This document shows positions 1 through 8,195 of a stretch of DNA of 47,860 nt, one piece after another. Made by a program: the position numbers and the translations under genes. This DNA comes from Flavobacterium macrobrachii. GTDB taxonomy: Bacteria; Bacteroidota; Bacteroidia; Flavobacteriales; Flavobacteriaceae. The notes beneath the pieces were generated by a model. The model was not told where the DNA came from, did no database searches, and worked only from the letters and a program-made list of their open reading frames with translations. Position 1 is the stretch's first letter. The number at the start of each line of letters is the position of its first letter. The stretch is from NCBI RefSeq assembly GCF_014486675.1, contig NZ_JACTAC010000018.1:1-47860 (forward strand), in the 5' to 3' direction.

Positions 1-25
1 ATTTGTGGGAGAGTATGTCGCCGCC
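1..25 (+). rRNA. rrf: 5S ribosomal RNA, 3' end only (partial)
   Basis: The first bases read TGGGAGAGTATGTCGCCGCC followed by a T tract. This is the typical 3' end of Bacteroidetes 5S rRNA. A strong hairpin terminator follows at once. The rest of the gene and the presumed 16S-23S genes lie upstream of the window. The exact 3' end could be off by one or two bases. Confidence 0.85.
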
Positions 26-34
26 TTTTTTTTT

Positions 35-66
35 AAAAACCCTATTCACATCGAATAGGGTTTTTT
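35..66 (+). terminator. rRNA operon terminator
   Basis: A perfect 13-bp stem is formed by 35-47 and 53-65 with a 5-nt loop, and the 3' arm runs into a T tract. It sits about 10 bases after the 5S end, so it is the likely intrinsic terminator of the rRNA operon. Confidence 0.9.
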
Positions 67-77
67 GTTTTTAGGTC

Positions 78-98
78 TTGTCTTGAAAAAAGTTGACT
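78..98 (+). repeat. IS left terminal inverted repeat
   Basis: This stretch matches the reverse complement of 1402-1422 at about 16 of 21 positions, with both TTGTC at the tip and GTTGACT at the inner end conserved. It marks the left boundary of the IS3-family remnant. Confidence 0.75.
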
Positions 99-112
99 AA
101 ATATTAAATAAA

Positions 113-487
113 ATGTCAACAGAAAAGAAAACTTCAAAAAATGCGATTACTCCCAAAAATTATAGTGAAGCATTTAAACGTCAAGTTGTGAGTGCATTTG
201 AAAGGGGTTATTGATAAAAGCAGAACTTCAAAGATGCTACACTATTTTAGGAAATAGTTGCATACCAAGATGGTTAAAAAAATATGGTAAATTTACCTGC
301 GAAGATAAAACAAGTATTGGTCGTCCTATGAAAGATCCTCAACAACAGCGTATAAAAGAACTAGAGGCTCAATTAGCTAAAAAAAGAAGAATAATTAAAA
401 GTATTCAAACGATTTATCGAAATAGTCGAACGCGAGCTTAAAATAGATATTGTAAAAAAGTCTGGTTCCAAGCAGTCGAAGAAATAA
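113..487 (+). pseudogene. IS3-family transposase OrfA, frameshifted
   Basis: The ATG at 113 opens a frame encoding MSTEKKTSKNAITPKNYSEA and further residues, ending at a TGA near 212. The homologous reading continues in another frame from about 208 (KAELQ, NSCIPRWLKKYGKFTCEDK, IGRPMKDPQQQRIKELEAQL), which is the HTH and leucine-zipper region of IS3 OrfA. A second frameshift in the A-rich run near 385-410 disrupts the end of the zipper. The restored frame then reads ERELKIDIVKKSGSKQSKK and stops at 485-487. At least two frame lesions make it non-functional. Confidence 0.88.
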
Positions 488-489
488 GC

Positions 490-1381
490 ACTAGTAGTTT
501 GTTGACTACTTATGAGTTATGCGAACTGTTTGGATATATAAAACAGGCGTTTTACAAACGAAAATCAAAAATTAAAATATCTAAATACAACTGCGAATTA
601 TTACGAAGTTTAGTTGTAACTATTCGAAAGCAATTACCGCAAACAGGTGGTAAAAAACTTTATGTAATGTTGCAAAAATGAATTTATCAAACATCATATA
701 TCAATTGGTGGAGATAATTTTTTAGATTTTTTAAAAGCAGAATATTTACAAGTTCCTAAAGCTCGAAGATATTACAAAACAACAATCTCAAGGCACTGGA
801 TGAAACGCTATCCAAATTTAATTAGCAATTTAGTACTTAACAGACCTTAACAAGTTTGGGTAGCTGATATAACATATTTATGAACAAAAGAGAAAACATA
901 TTATTTGCATTTACTCACTGATGCTTGTTCCAAGAAAATTGTTGGTTATCAACTATCAGACAATTTAATGAGTTCAACTACAGTAAAAGCTTTAGAAATG
1001 GCTTTGATTGAAAAGAAAACAAAAAACCAATTCATTCACCATTCCGATAGAGGTTTACAATATTGCAATAAAGAGTATACCGATTTGTTAAAGAAAAACA
1101 ATATTTTAATTAGTATGACGCAAGAATACGACCATATGAAAATACAATAGCTGAAAGAGTAAATGGAGTTTTAAAAGAAGAATTTAGTTTATATGAAATC
1201 TTTGAAAACTATCAAAATTTAAAGAAACAAGTTACACAAGCAATTAATTTATTACAATAATTTTAGAATACATATGTCTGTTTATATGATAACTCCAAAC
1301 CAAACACATCAACAAAAAACAATACTATTAAAACAATGGAAAAAAATAAATCGTAACAGAATTAATTCTGTTACGATTTAA
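490..1381 (+). pseudogene. IS3-family transposase OrfB (DDE integrase), multiply broken
   Basis: Fragments in several frames together give an rve/DDE transposase. They include the N-terminal LLTTYELCELFGYIKQAFYK, the first catalytic Asp in VWVADITYL, the second in HHSDRGLQYC, and the Glu in NTIAERVNGVLKEEF. Lesions seen are a frameshift near 679, in-frame stops TAA at 848-850 and TGA at 881-883, a deletion near 1133 just after QEYD, and an extra T near 1251. The reading ends NRNRINSVTI with a stop at 1379-1381. With two nonsense and at least three frame changes it is an old dead copy. The 5' limit is approximate. Confidence 0.88.
1347..1380. repeat. 34-bp perfect palindrome at transposase 3' end
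   Basis: The sequence from 1347 to 1380 equals its own reverse complement, with 17-bp arms (TAAATCGTAACAGAATT) and no loop. It covers the last codons of the OrfB remnant and sits about 20 bp inside the right terminal repeat. In RNA it would form a long AU-rich hairpin on either strand. Confidence 0.85.
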
Positions 1382-1401
1382 CTAAATTTGAATTGTTAAC
1401 A

Positions 1402-1422
1402 AGTCAACCGCTTTTAGGACAA
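1402..1422 (-). repeat. IS right terminal inverted repeat
   Basis: Reverse complement of this stretch matches 78-98 at about 16 of 21 positions. It lies about 20 bases after the last transposase codon and marks the right boundary of the element. Confidence 0.75.
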
Positions 1423-1516
1423 CTCATTAATGCTTTTTTTCAAGATTACAACAAGTTTCTTATTTTGATAAATACAAAATTTTTACTTACCAAAAAATAG
1501 AAATTTTCAAATTCAA

Positions 1517-1951
1517 TCAGACATTCTTAATAACATAAGTTACAATTCCCCAAATAACAAATTGATTTTCTTCGGTAACTTTTATAGGTTGAAAATCATT
1601 ATTTTCGGGCATTAGCAACAATTCTTCTTTGGTTTTTTTTATACGTTTTACGGTAAATTCGCCATCGATAAGACAAACAGCAATTTTATTGTTTCTAGGT
1701 TCAATACTTCGATCGATAACCATAATATCGCCATCGTCAATTCCAGCACCTTTCATCGATTGACCATTTGCTTTAGCATAAAAAGTAGTATGAGGATTTT
1801 TTACTAATGCTTTGTCGAGACTAATTCGGGTTTCGTCAAAATCGGCTGCTGGCGAAGGAAATCCCGCTTTAATTCCTGAAGTAATAAATGGTAACTCGCG
1901 ACTGTTTTCGAAGTTTGGAATAAAAAATTTAATGTTTTTGTTTATTAGCAT
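1517..1951 (-). CDS. umuD: UmuD-like S24 self-cleaving DNA polymerase V subunit
   Basis: The 144-aa product belongs to the LexA/UmuD (S24) family. The likely self-cleavage site is Ala29-Gly30 in the sequence IKAGFPSPA. The serine nucleophile is Ser65 in NGQSMKGAGI and the general-base lysine is Lys102 in FTVKRIKK. In this family, RecA filaments stimulate cleavage, and the shortened form activates the UmuC polymerase for error-prone bypass of DNA damage. The ATG lies inside the last codons of umuC, a 7-nt overlap that implies translational coupling. There is no N-terminal DNA-binding domain, so it is a polymerase subunit rather than a LexA repressor. Confidence 0.9.
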   Translation of the reverse strand: MLINKNIKFFIPNFENSRELPFITSGIKAGFPSPAADFDETRISLDKALVKNPHTTFYAKANGQSMKGAGIDDGDIMVIDRSIEPRNNKIAVCLIDGEFTVKRIKKTKEELLLMPENNDFQPIKVTEENQFVIWGIVTYVIKNV

Positions 1952-3204
1952 AATATTTCAAAGATTTCTTCAAATCGTGTGGTATATTTTGGCGAAAGAT
2001 GATTTTGCTTCATCGTCCAGGTTTTTTCTAAATTTTGAACGCCGAGTTTTATTTTTCGGTCGCCCGTTTTTTTCTGATAATCATCCATTACTTTCATCAA
2101 GATTTGGTGTTTTGGATTTTCTTCTTCAAAAAGATGAAATTGCTTTTCGTTTTCGGGAATTAACTGTGTCACGATAACGCCAGCTTTTTTATAAATTTCA
2201 CCTTCTTCAAAAATACTTTTCAGCATTTTAATAGCAACATTACTAATCGTTATTGCCGAATTACTTGCGTAAGGAAGTGTTTCCATTTTGTAGAAACTAT
2301 AACGGTCTTTTTGGGTTTTAAAATTGTCTTTTCTAAGATACAAAATCACGCCATAACAGCAAGATTTTTGTTTCCTTAATTTCTCGGAACAAACGGTTGC
2401 AAAGGTAGAAACGCGTTCTTTCATCTCGTCCAAAGTGGTTATGCTTTGAGCAAAACTTCGAGTAATGGCAATGTTTTTTTTGGTTTTTGGTTCTTCAAGT
2501 TCTAGTACAGATTTTCCTTCGAGTTCATATTTTAAACGGATACCAACAATTCCCATAGTCGATTTGATAAACGCTTCATAATGAGGTAATGTAAAATCAT
2601 AAGCTGTATGGATATTATGCGCTTTCATTTTCTTGGAAAGTCGATAGCCAATTCCCCAAACATCTTCAATTTTGGTCCATTTCAAAGCTTTAGTGCGTTT
2701 CTCTTCGGTATCAATAACATAAACGCCTTGTGTTCGTTCCTGATATTTTTTGGCTATTTTATTTGCTACTTTTGAAAGTGCTTTACTGGAACCAAATCCA
2801 ATGCAAACAGGTAAACTCAACCATTTTAGAATGCTCATTTTGATTTGTTGACCATATTGGTTGTAATCGATAGTCATTCCATCAAAGTTCAAAAAAGCTT
2901 CATCAATGCTGTACATTTCAACATGTGGCGTGAATTTATGCAAAAGATTATGCACTCGATTACTCAAATCTCCGTACAAGGCATAATTGGAGGAAAAAAC
3001 ATGAATATCGTGTTGCTTAATTTGATTACGAATTTTAAACTCGGGTTCGCCCATTAGAATGCCTAAATCTTTGGCTTCATAGCTTCTAGAAATGACACAA
3101 CCGTCATTGTTAGACAAAACAACAACAGGTTTTCCATTGAGTTTTGGCTGAAAAACCCGCTCACACGAAACATAAAAATTGTTACAATCAACTAAAGCAT
3201 ACAT
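1945..3204 (-). CDS. umuC: UmuC, Y-family translesion DNA polymerase
   Basis: The 419-aa protein starts MYALVDCNNFYVSCERVFQP, the first catalytic motif of Y-family polymerases. The metal-binding acidic pair is present in MYSIDEAF, and the helix-hairpin-helix region KIEDVWGIGYRLSKKM follows. The C-terminal part, including IGVQ/LGVQNLEK-like sequence, is typical of UmuC rather than DinB. It is full length. It is the first gene of a pair with umuD, the reverse of the E. coli order. A large inverted repeat sits 6 nt upstream of the ATG and probably controls the pair. Confidence 0.93.
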   Translation of the reverse strand: MYALVDCNNFYVSCERVFQPKLNGKPVVVLSNNDGCVISRSYEAKDLGILMGEPEFKIRNQIKQHDIHVFSSNYALYGDLSNRVHNLLHKFTPHVEMYSIDEAFLNFDGMTIDYNQYGQQIKMSILKWLSLPVCIGFGSSKALSKVANKIAKKYQERTQGVYVIDTEEKRTKALKWTKIEDVWGIGYRLSKKMKAHNIHTAYDFTLPHYEAFIKSTMGIVGIRLKYELEGKSVLELEEPKTKKNIAITRSFAQSITTLDEMKERVSTFATVCSEKLRKQKSCCYGVILYLRKDNFKTQKDRYSFYKMETLPYASNSAITISNVAIKMLKSIFEEGEIYKKAGVIVTQLIPENEKQFHLFEEENPKHQILMKVMDDYQKKTGDRKIKLGVQNLEKTWTMKQNHLSPKYTTRFEEIFEILC

Positions 3205-3209
3205 GATGT

Positions 3210-3235
3210 AAAATTACACAATAGCTTGTAATTTT
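3210..3235. promoter_or_regulatory. Inverted repeat upstream of umuC, candidate operator
   Basis: Perfect 9-bp arms AAAATTACA (3210-3218) and TGTAATTTT (3227-3235) are separated by 8 nt. The repeat ends 6 nt before the umuC start codon. Its size and position fit a dimeric repressor site, possibly for damage control. It does not resemble the E. coli SOS box, and the repressor is unknown. Confidence 0.55.
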
Positions 3236-3269
3236 TGATTGGAACAAACGTTAATTTTAGGAGTTTAAT

Positions 3270-5540
3270 CTAAGACTTCACAATCAACGCCGAAGGAATA
3301 TCACTAAGCCAAGTTTCTTCTTCATCAACGATTTTTTTCCAGCTTTCTAGACTCACCAATACCAAATCTTGTTTCTCTAAAAATGGTTTGTTAAGTTTTC
3401 CGTAGTCAACTAGCTGAAGGTTATTTGCATATTTTAATTTCAATCCTGCAACAGCATTTTCGATGATGAAATTATTTTTTCGCTGATTATTATTTTCAAC
3501 AATGGTAACTTTAGTATTGTTATTAAAAATCAATCGCTCGGCATAATCAAACAAAAAAGCATCGCCAATACTCATAATTGGAATGGTTACGTTTTCTACT
3601 TTTTTTAAATCTTTGTCAATCAAAATTCCAAGTGGCGTTTTGGTTTTAGAAATAATCAATCGGGTTCGTTCGTCAAAAGGAGAATTTTCGAACAAACCTT
3701 CTTTTCCAGTTAATTTATCCAACAATCGGTCAGGATTTATAAATCGTGAAGTGAAACCCAAAACTTTTCCTAAAATCGTTCCTTCAAAAATAGATTTTCC
3801 CAAACCAACCAACAATAAATCATATTCTCCTTTGGCAGAAACATCAGCAATATCGGTTTCGATATCATTTGTTGCTTTAAAAATGGTGGTAATTTCTTGG
3901 TTCAATGCTTTTGATTCTCGAACAATTGGTTCAAATGCTTTGGTTTCATATTCGTCTAAATCATAAGCATGTAATTCATCACTTGAGGTAAAGTGCATTG
4001 CTGTAACTACAGTGGTTTCGGTTTGTTTTTTGACTAAACTATTGGCTAATCGTAACAATGATTTCCCTTTTTCATTATTTCCAAAAGAAATCAGCACTTT
4101 ATAATCGGAGTTATTTTTAATTTCTTCTGGAATAAAAACGTCTTTTGATTTGAATATGTAATTGATAATATCCAACGCTGGACCAGTCATAAAAGTAGTA
4201 ACTAACGCCATGATAACCATCATTGTGAAGACTTTTGGCGAAAGCACTCCGAGTTCGTAACCAATGTTCAACACGACCAATTCCATCAATCCGCGCGTGT
4301 TCATCAACGCACCAATGGTTAAACTATCGCGCCAATTTTGTCCCACAAATCGAGCTGCCAAAGCACTTCCGAGAAACTTTCCAATAACGGCAACTAAAAT
4401 GATATAACCAGTTATTTTCCACAAATAAGGTTCATTGATTAAACCAATTTCTGTACGCAAACCCGTGAAAACAAAGAAAAGTGGCAGCAATAAAATCACC
4501 GCAACATCTTCTACTTTTTCGATAAAAATATTTCTAAACTTAGCACTTTCGGGCATAATTGCTCCAGCCATAAATGCTCCAAAAAGCGCATGAATTCCAA
4601 TAACTTCGGTAGAATAAGCCGAAACAATTACCGTTAAAAAGAAAATAGCAACAACAGGTTTATTCAAATTTCCTTTATCGGCATATAAATCGCCAATACG
4701 TTTTAAAAATGGTTTTACCACAAAAAGCATTGCCAAAACATATACAACTGCCAACGCAATAATGTATAATGAACTGACAAAAGTTCCTGCTTTTACAATG
4801 GCAATTACCGCAGCAAGTAAACACCAAGCCGTGATATCATCGGCTGCAGCACAAGTAATTACGATCGTTCCCAATCTCGTTTTATGAATGCCTCGTTCTT
4901 GTACAATTCTAGCTAAAACTGGAAACGCTGTAATGCTCATGGCAATTCCCATAAAAAGTCCAAAAGACAGAAATTCAACGCCTTGTGGAGCAAATTCGTG
5001 ATAAATAAAATAGGATAATCCAATTCCAAGTGCAAACGGAATTACGATACTAGCATGACTGATTACAACGGCATCATTGGCTTTGTTTTTCAATACTTTC
5101 AAATCCAATTCCATCCCAATAACATACATGAAAAGTATCAAACCAACTTGGCTTAAAACCTGAAGATTTCCAAGAGATTCTACTGGGAAAAGCGATTGAT
5201 TTAAATCGGGGAAATACAACCCAAAAAGTGATGGTCCAAGTGCAATTCCGGCAATAATTTCTCCGATAACTGTGGGTTGACCAATTTTTCTAAAAATCCA
5301 GCCAAAAATTCGTGCAACGAGAACAATCGTAATAATTTGCATTAAAAGTAATGCTACTGGATGTTGCAAATTGTGAAAAAGTGATGATAAAAACTGTGTC
5401 CATTGACTATCATTTGATGAAGGTGAAATAATTTTTCGACCAACTTCGAGCAGTTTTCCTTGTTCTACAATCCAGTACATCAAAGCCGTAAAACCGCCAG
5501 TTACTAAAATATAAAACAATGTGTTTTTTAAATTTCTCAT
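3270..5540 (-). CDS. CPA2-family cation/proton antiporter with Usp-like C-terminus
   Basis: A membrane antiporter of the Kef/NapA-like CPA2 family, about 756 aa. After an N-terminal membrane segment and a short extracytoplasmic stretch there are about a dozen hydrophobic helices up to residue ~470. The family's DD ion-binding pair is present in CAAADDITAWC, and GPSLFGLYFP and AFPVLARI are typical helices. The last ~280 residues are soluble and resemble tandem universal-stress-protein-like domains, which often act as a nucleotide-sensing regulatory tail. The ATG at 5540 is preferred over a TTG at 5561 because the TTG lies inside the probable -7 box. The transported ion cannot be told from sequence. 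Confidence 0.85.
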   Translation of the reverse strand: MRNLKNTLFYILVTGGFTALMYWIVEQGKLLEVGRKIISPSSNDSQWTQFLSSLFHNLQHPVALLLMQIITIVLVARIFGWIFRKIGQPTVIGEIIAGIALGPSLFGLYFPDLNQSLFPVESLGNLQVLSQVGLILFMYVIGMELDLKVLKNKANDAVVISHASIVIPFALGIGLSYFIYHEFAPQGVEFLSFGLFMGIAMSITAFPVLARIVQERGIHKTRLGTIVITCAAADDITAWCLLAAVIAIVKAGTFVSSLYIIALAVVYVLAMLFVVKPFLKRIGDLYADKGNLNKPVVAIFFLTVIVSAYSTEVIGIHALFGAFMAGAIMPESAKFRNIFIEKVEDVAVILLLPLFFVFTGLRTEIGLINEPYLWKITGYIILVAVIGKFLGSALAARFVGQNWRDSLTIGALMNTRGLMELVVLNIGYELGVLSPKVFTMMVIMALVTTFMTGPALDIINYIFKSKDVFIPEEIKNNSDYKVLISFGNNEKGKSLLRLANSLVKKQTETTVVTAMHFTSSDELHAYDLDEYETKAFEPIVRESKALNQEITTIFKATNDIETDIADVSAKGEYDLLLVGLGKSIFEGTILGKVLGFTSRFINPDRLLDKLTGKEGLFENSPFDERTRLIISKTKTPLGILIDKDLKKVENVTIPIMSIGDAFLFDYAERLIFNNNTKVTIVENNNQRKNNFIIENAVAGLKLKYANNLQLVDYGKLNKPFLEKQDLVLVSLESWKKIVDEEETWLSDIPSALIVKS

Positions 5541-5558
5541 CTTTTTCAATTCGCTATA

Positions 5559-5566
5559 CAAATATG
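5559..5566 (-). promoter_or_regulatory. Probable -7 box for the antiporter gene
   Basis: On the minus strand this reads CATATTTG, one mismatch from the Bacteroidetes TAnnTTTG box, and leaves a leader of roughly 10 nt before the ATG at 5540. Confidence 0.4.
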
Positions 5567-5689
5567 AGAAAAAGGAATGTTATTTTCTAAAAAAATTAAA
5601 TGATGTAACTTTAACTTAATTTATGCCTAAAACAAATTAAAATTTGGTCAAATTCTTTCAAAAAAAGGACTGTTTTTTGCCGTTTTGAT

Positions 5690-5697
5690 TACCTTTG
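5690..5697 (+). promoter_or_regulatory. -7 promoter box for the MMPL exporter gene
   Basis: TACCTTTG is a perfect TAnnTTTG box. Transcription would start near 5704, about 10 nt before the ATG at 5715. Confidence 0.65.
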
Positions 5698-5714
5698 CAA
5701 CCCATTAGGATTTT

Positions 5715-8135
5715 ATGAAAAAATTGTTAGGTATTGGTTTTTGGGAATTTATTGCGAGAGTAATTCTTAGAAACCGAATTGTCATTCTTGGTAGTATTGT
5801 TTTAATCACCGCTTTACTGGCTTTGCAGTGGAAATCAATACGATTTACCCAAACCGAAGCCAACTTAATTCCACTAGACGATAAAGTAAATGTAGATTAT
5901 CAAAAATTCCTTGATCGTTTTGGCGAAGAAGGAAACTTAATTGTTATTGCTACAAAAGATAAAAAACTTTTTACCCCAAAAGTCTATCAAGCTTGGAGCG
6001 AATTGATGCAAACCATTCAATCGAGTAAAGAAGTTAGCTTGGTCGTTTCGGTGGATAATTTGCAAAAATTGGTCAAAAACGATACGTTGGAAACCTTTGA
6101 ATTAAAACCTTTAGTTGACAAAAATAAAATTCAAGACGAAGCCTATTTAACTCAAATTCAAAAAGATTTATTCAGCAAAATGCCTTTTTATGAAGGATTG
6201 TTGTTCAATAAAAAATCAGGTGCAATTCGTTCGGCGATTTATTTAGATAAGAAAATTGTCAATACTAAAATCAGGAAAGATTATGTTTTAGAAAAACTAA
6301 TTCCTGCTATTGAAAACTTTACCCAAAAAACCAATATTGAGCTTCATACTTCTGGAATGCCTTACATCCGAACGTTGAATGCCAAAACGATTATTGACGA
6401 AATTGGTCTGTTTATCGGTGCCGCATTGTTGATTACTTCGTTGATTTTCTTTTACTTTTTCAGGTCGTTTAGAGCAACATTGATTTCATTAATCATCGTG
6501 ATTATTGGTGTAATGTGGTCGTTTGGAATTATTGCTGGTTTGGGTTATGAAATTAACGTTCTTACGGCTTTGGTGCCAACATTGGTCATTGTTATTGGTA
6601 TTCCAAACTGTATTTTCTTTATCAACAAATACCATCAGGAATATCACAAACACGCTAATAAAGCAAAAGCGTTGCAACGCGTTATCACGAAAACAGGAAC
6701 AGCAACTTTAATGACTAACATTACGACAGCTGTTGGATTTGCAACATTTATTGCTACCAATAACGATTTGTTGAGAGAATTTGGAATTGTAACAACCATC
6801 AATATCTTGGCAATTTATTTATTGTGTTTGTTGATTGTACCAATATTTTTCAGTTACATTCCACCGCCAATTCCGAGACATCTTGGCCATTTGCAACGCG
6901 AGTCGTTGACTTCGTTTTTAAAATGGATTGTCAATACTGTAAAATACAACCGAGTTGGTGTTTATGTTACGGCCGTTTGTCTTTTGGTTTTTGGAATTAT
7001 CGGAATTAATAAAATAAAAGTTTCTGGTAGCATCATCGAAGACATGCCAAAAAACACTACTTTTTTTGATGACATCCGTTTTTTTGAAAAAGAATTTGAT
7101 GGCGTAATGCCTTTAGAAATAATGATTGACACCAAACGAAAAAATGGTGCGATGAAACTTTCCAACCTTCGTAGAATGGAAGAATTGGAACAAACCATTA
7201 TGGACGTTCCTGAGCTTTCAAAGCCATTATCGGTTGTAAATATTGCCAAAAGTTTTAACCAAGCTTACTACAACGGAAATCCTGAATATTATAGTTTGCC
7301 TTCATCACAAGAAGAAATATTTTTATTGCCTTACATTAAAAATTCACTGAAAAATTCTAAAGAAAATCAGTTGAAAAGTTACATTACTGCTGATGGAAGC
7401 GTAGCAAGAATGACCACTTTTATCAAAGATGAAAATGGTGAAAAAATGGAATCTATCGAAGCTCATATTCGCAATAAAGTCAATAAATTGTTTCCATCAC
7501 CACGATATGAAGTTATCATCACAGGAAAACCTTCGGTATTTCAAAAAGGAACTAAATACTTGTTAGACAATTTATTATCATCGTTACTGTTTGCCTTTGC
7601 CTTGACTGGCGGATTGGTTGCTGTTATGTTCCGATCACTAAAAATGGTATTGGTTTCTATCATTCCTAATTTGTTGCCATTGCTTATGACCGCTGGTTTG
7701 ATGGGCTTTTTAGGGATTCCTTTAAAACCGTCAACTTTATTAGTTTTTGGAATTGCTTTTGGAATGTCAGTGGATGATACGCTTCGATTTTTAGCACAAT
7801 ACCGATTGGAATTAGCACGAAACGATTGGAAAATAAAAAAATCAGTTTTTGCCACTTTCAACGATGCTGGAATTAGTATGTTTTACACGTCAATCGTACT
7901 ATTTTTTGGGTTTTCGGTGTTTATGCTTTCAAGTTTTGGCGGAACAGTTGCGCTTGGCGGATTGGTTGCATTAACTTTATCCTTCGGAATGTTGTCTAAT
8001 TTGGTTTTGTTACCGTCATTGGTATTGACTTTGAATAAAACGTTGGCAAATCAGCAAGAATTACCAGAACCAATAATCGATATTTTAGAACAAACCGATG
8101 AAGCAGTCGATGCTTTAGAAAAGAAAAATAAATAA
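5715..8135 (+). CDS. MMPL/RND-superfamily transporter
   Basis: An 806-aa inner-membrane protein with the duplicated RND layout of the MMPL branch. One membrane helix near residues 22-40 is followed by a soluble periplasmic domain and a bundle of helices near 240-400. The pattern then repeats, with a helix near 420-440, a second periplasmic domain and a second bundle near 640-780. The second half carries AFGMSVDDTLRFLAQYRLE, with the acidic pair expected in proton-driven members. These proteins usually export lipids or hydrophobic molecules without a fusion protein, and the substrate here is unknown. It has its own promoter and is followed by asnS after 60 nt. Confidence 0.85.
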   Translation: MKKLLGIGFWEFIARVILRNRIVILGSIVLITALLALQWKSIRFTQTEANLIPLDDKVNVDYQKFLDRFGEEGNLIVIATKDKKLFTPKVYQAWSELMQTIQSSKEVSLVVSVDNLQKLVKNDTLETFELKPLVDKNKIQDEAYLTQIQKDLFSKMPFYEGLLFNKKSGAIRSAIYLDKKIVNTKIRKDYVLEKLIPAIENFTQKTNIELHTSGMPYIRTLNAKTIIDEIGLFIGAALLITSLIFFYFFRSFRATLISLIIVIIGVMWSFGIIAGLGYEINVLTALVPTLVIVIGIPNCIFFINKYHQEYHKHANKAKALQRVITKTGTATLMTNITTAVGFATFIATNNDLLREFGIVTTINILAIYLLCLLIVPIFFSYIPPPIPRHLGHLQRESLTSFLKWIVNTVKYNRVGVYVTAVCLLVFGIIGINKIKVSGSIIEDMPKNTTFFDDIRFFEKEFDGVMPLEIMIDTKRKNGAMKLSNLRRMEELEQTIMDVPELSKPLSVVNIAKSFNQAYYNGNPEYYSLPSSQEEIFLLPYIKNSLKNSKENQLKSYITADGSVARMTTFIKDENGEKMESIEAHIRNKVNKLFPSPRYEVIITGKPSVFQKGTKYLLDNLLSSLLFAFALTGGLVAVMFRSLKMVLVSIIPNLLPLLMTAGLMGFLGIPLKPSTLLVFGIAFGMSVDDTLRFLAQYRLELARNDWKIKKSVFATFNDAGISMFYTSIVLFFGFSVFMLSSFGGTVALGGLVALTLSFGMLSNLVLLPSLVLTLNKTLANQQELPEPIIDILEQTDEAVDALEKKNK

Positions 8136-8137
8136 TT

Positions 8138-8145
8138 TATATTTG
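8138..8145 (+). promoter_or_regulatory. -7 promoter box for asnS
   Basis: TATATTTG, a perfect TAnnTTTG match, lies just after the exporter stop codon. The leader of about 45 nt holds a short AT hairpin (AGATTTT..AAAATCT) and two copies of AAATCTAATAT. Confidence 0.6.
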
Positions 8146-8195
8146 CGATAGATTTTAAAAATCTAATATCTGAAATCTAATATTTTAAATTTAAA

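Larger units (their letters stand above)
79..1421 (+). mobile_element. Degenerate IS3-family insertion sequence
   Basis: The element carries the two-gene transposase layout of the IS3 family: a small helix-turn-helix OrfA followed by a DDE integrase-like OrfB, both broken. Imperfect terminal inverted repeats frame it, and the tips read TG at 79-80 and CA at 1420-1421. The bases just outside (left tct, right act) do not form a clean target duplication. It lies directly after the rRNA operon terminator, so insertion there would have disturbed little. It cannot make its own transposase now. Confidence 0.88.

Noticed and set aside
72..78. Clear target-site duplication for the IS
   Set aside because: Flanks tct (left) and act (right) do not match exactly; any duplication has decayed.
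1812..2177. Plus-strand frame of 121 codons
   Set aside because: It lies fully opposite the umuD and umuC genes and encodes no recognisable motif.
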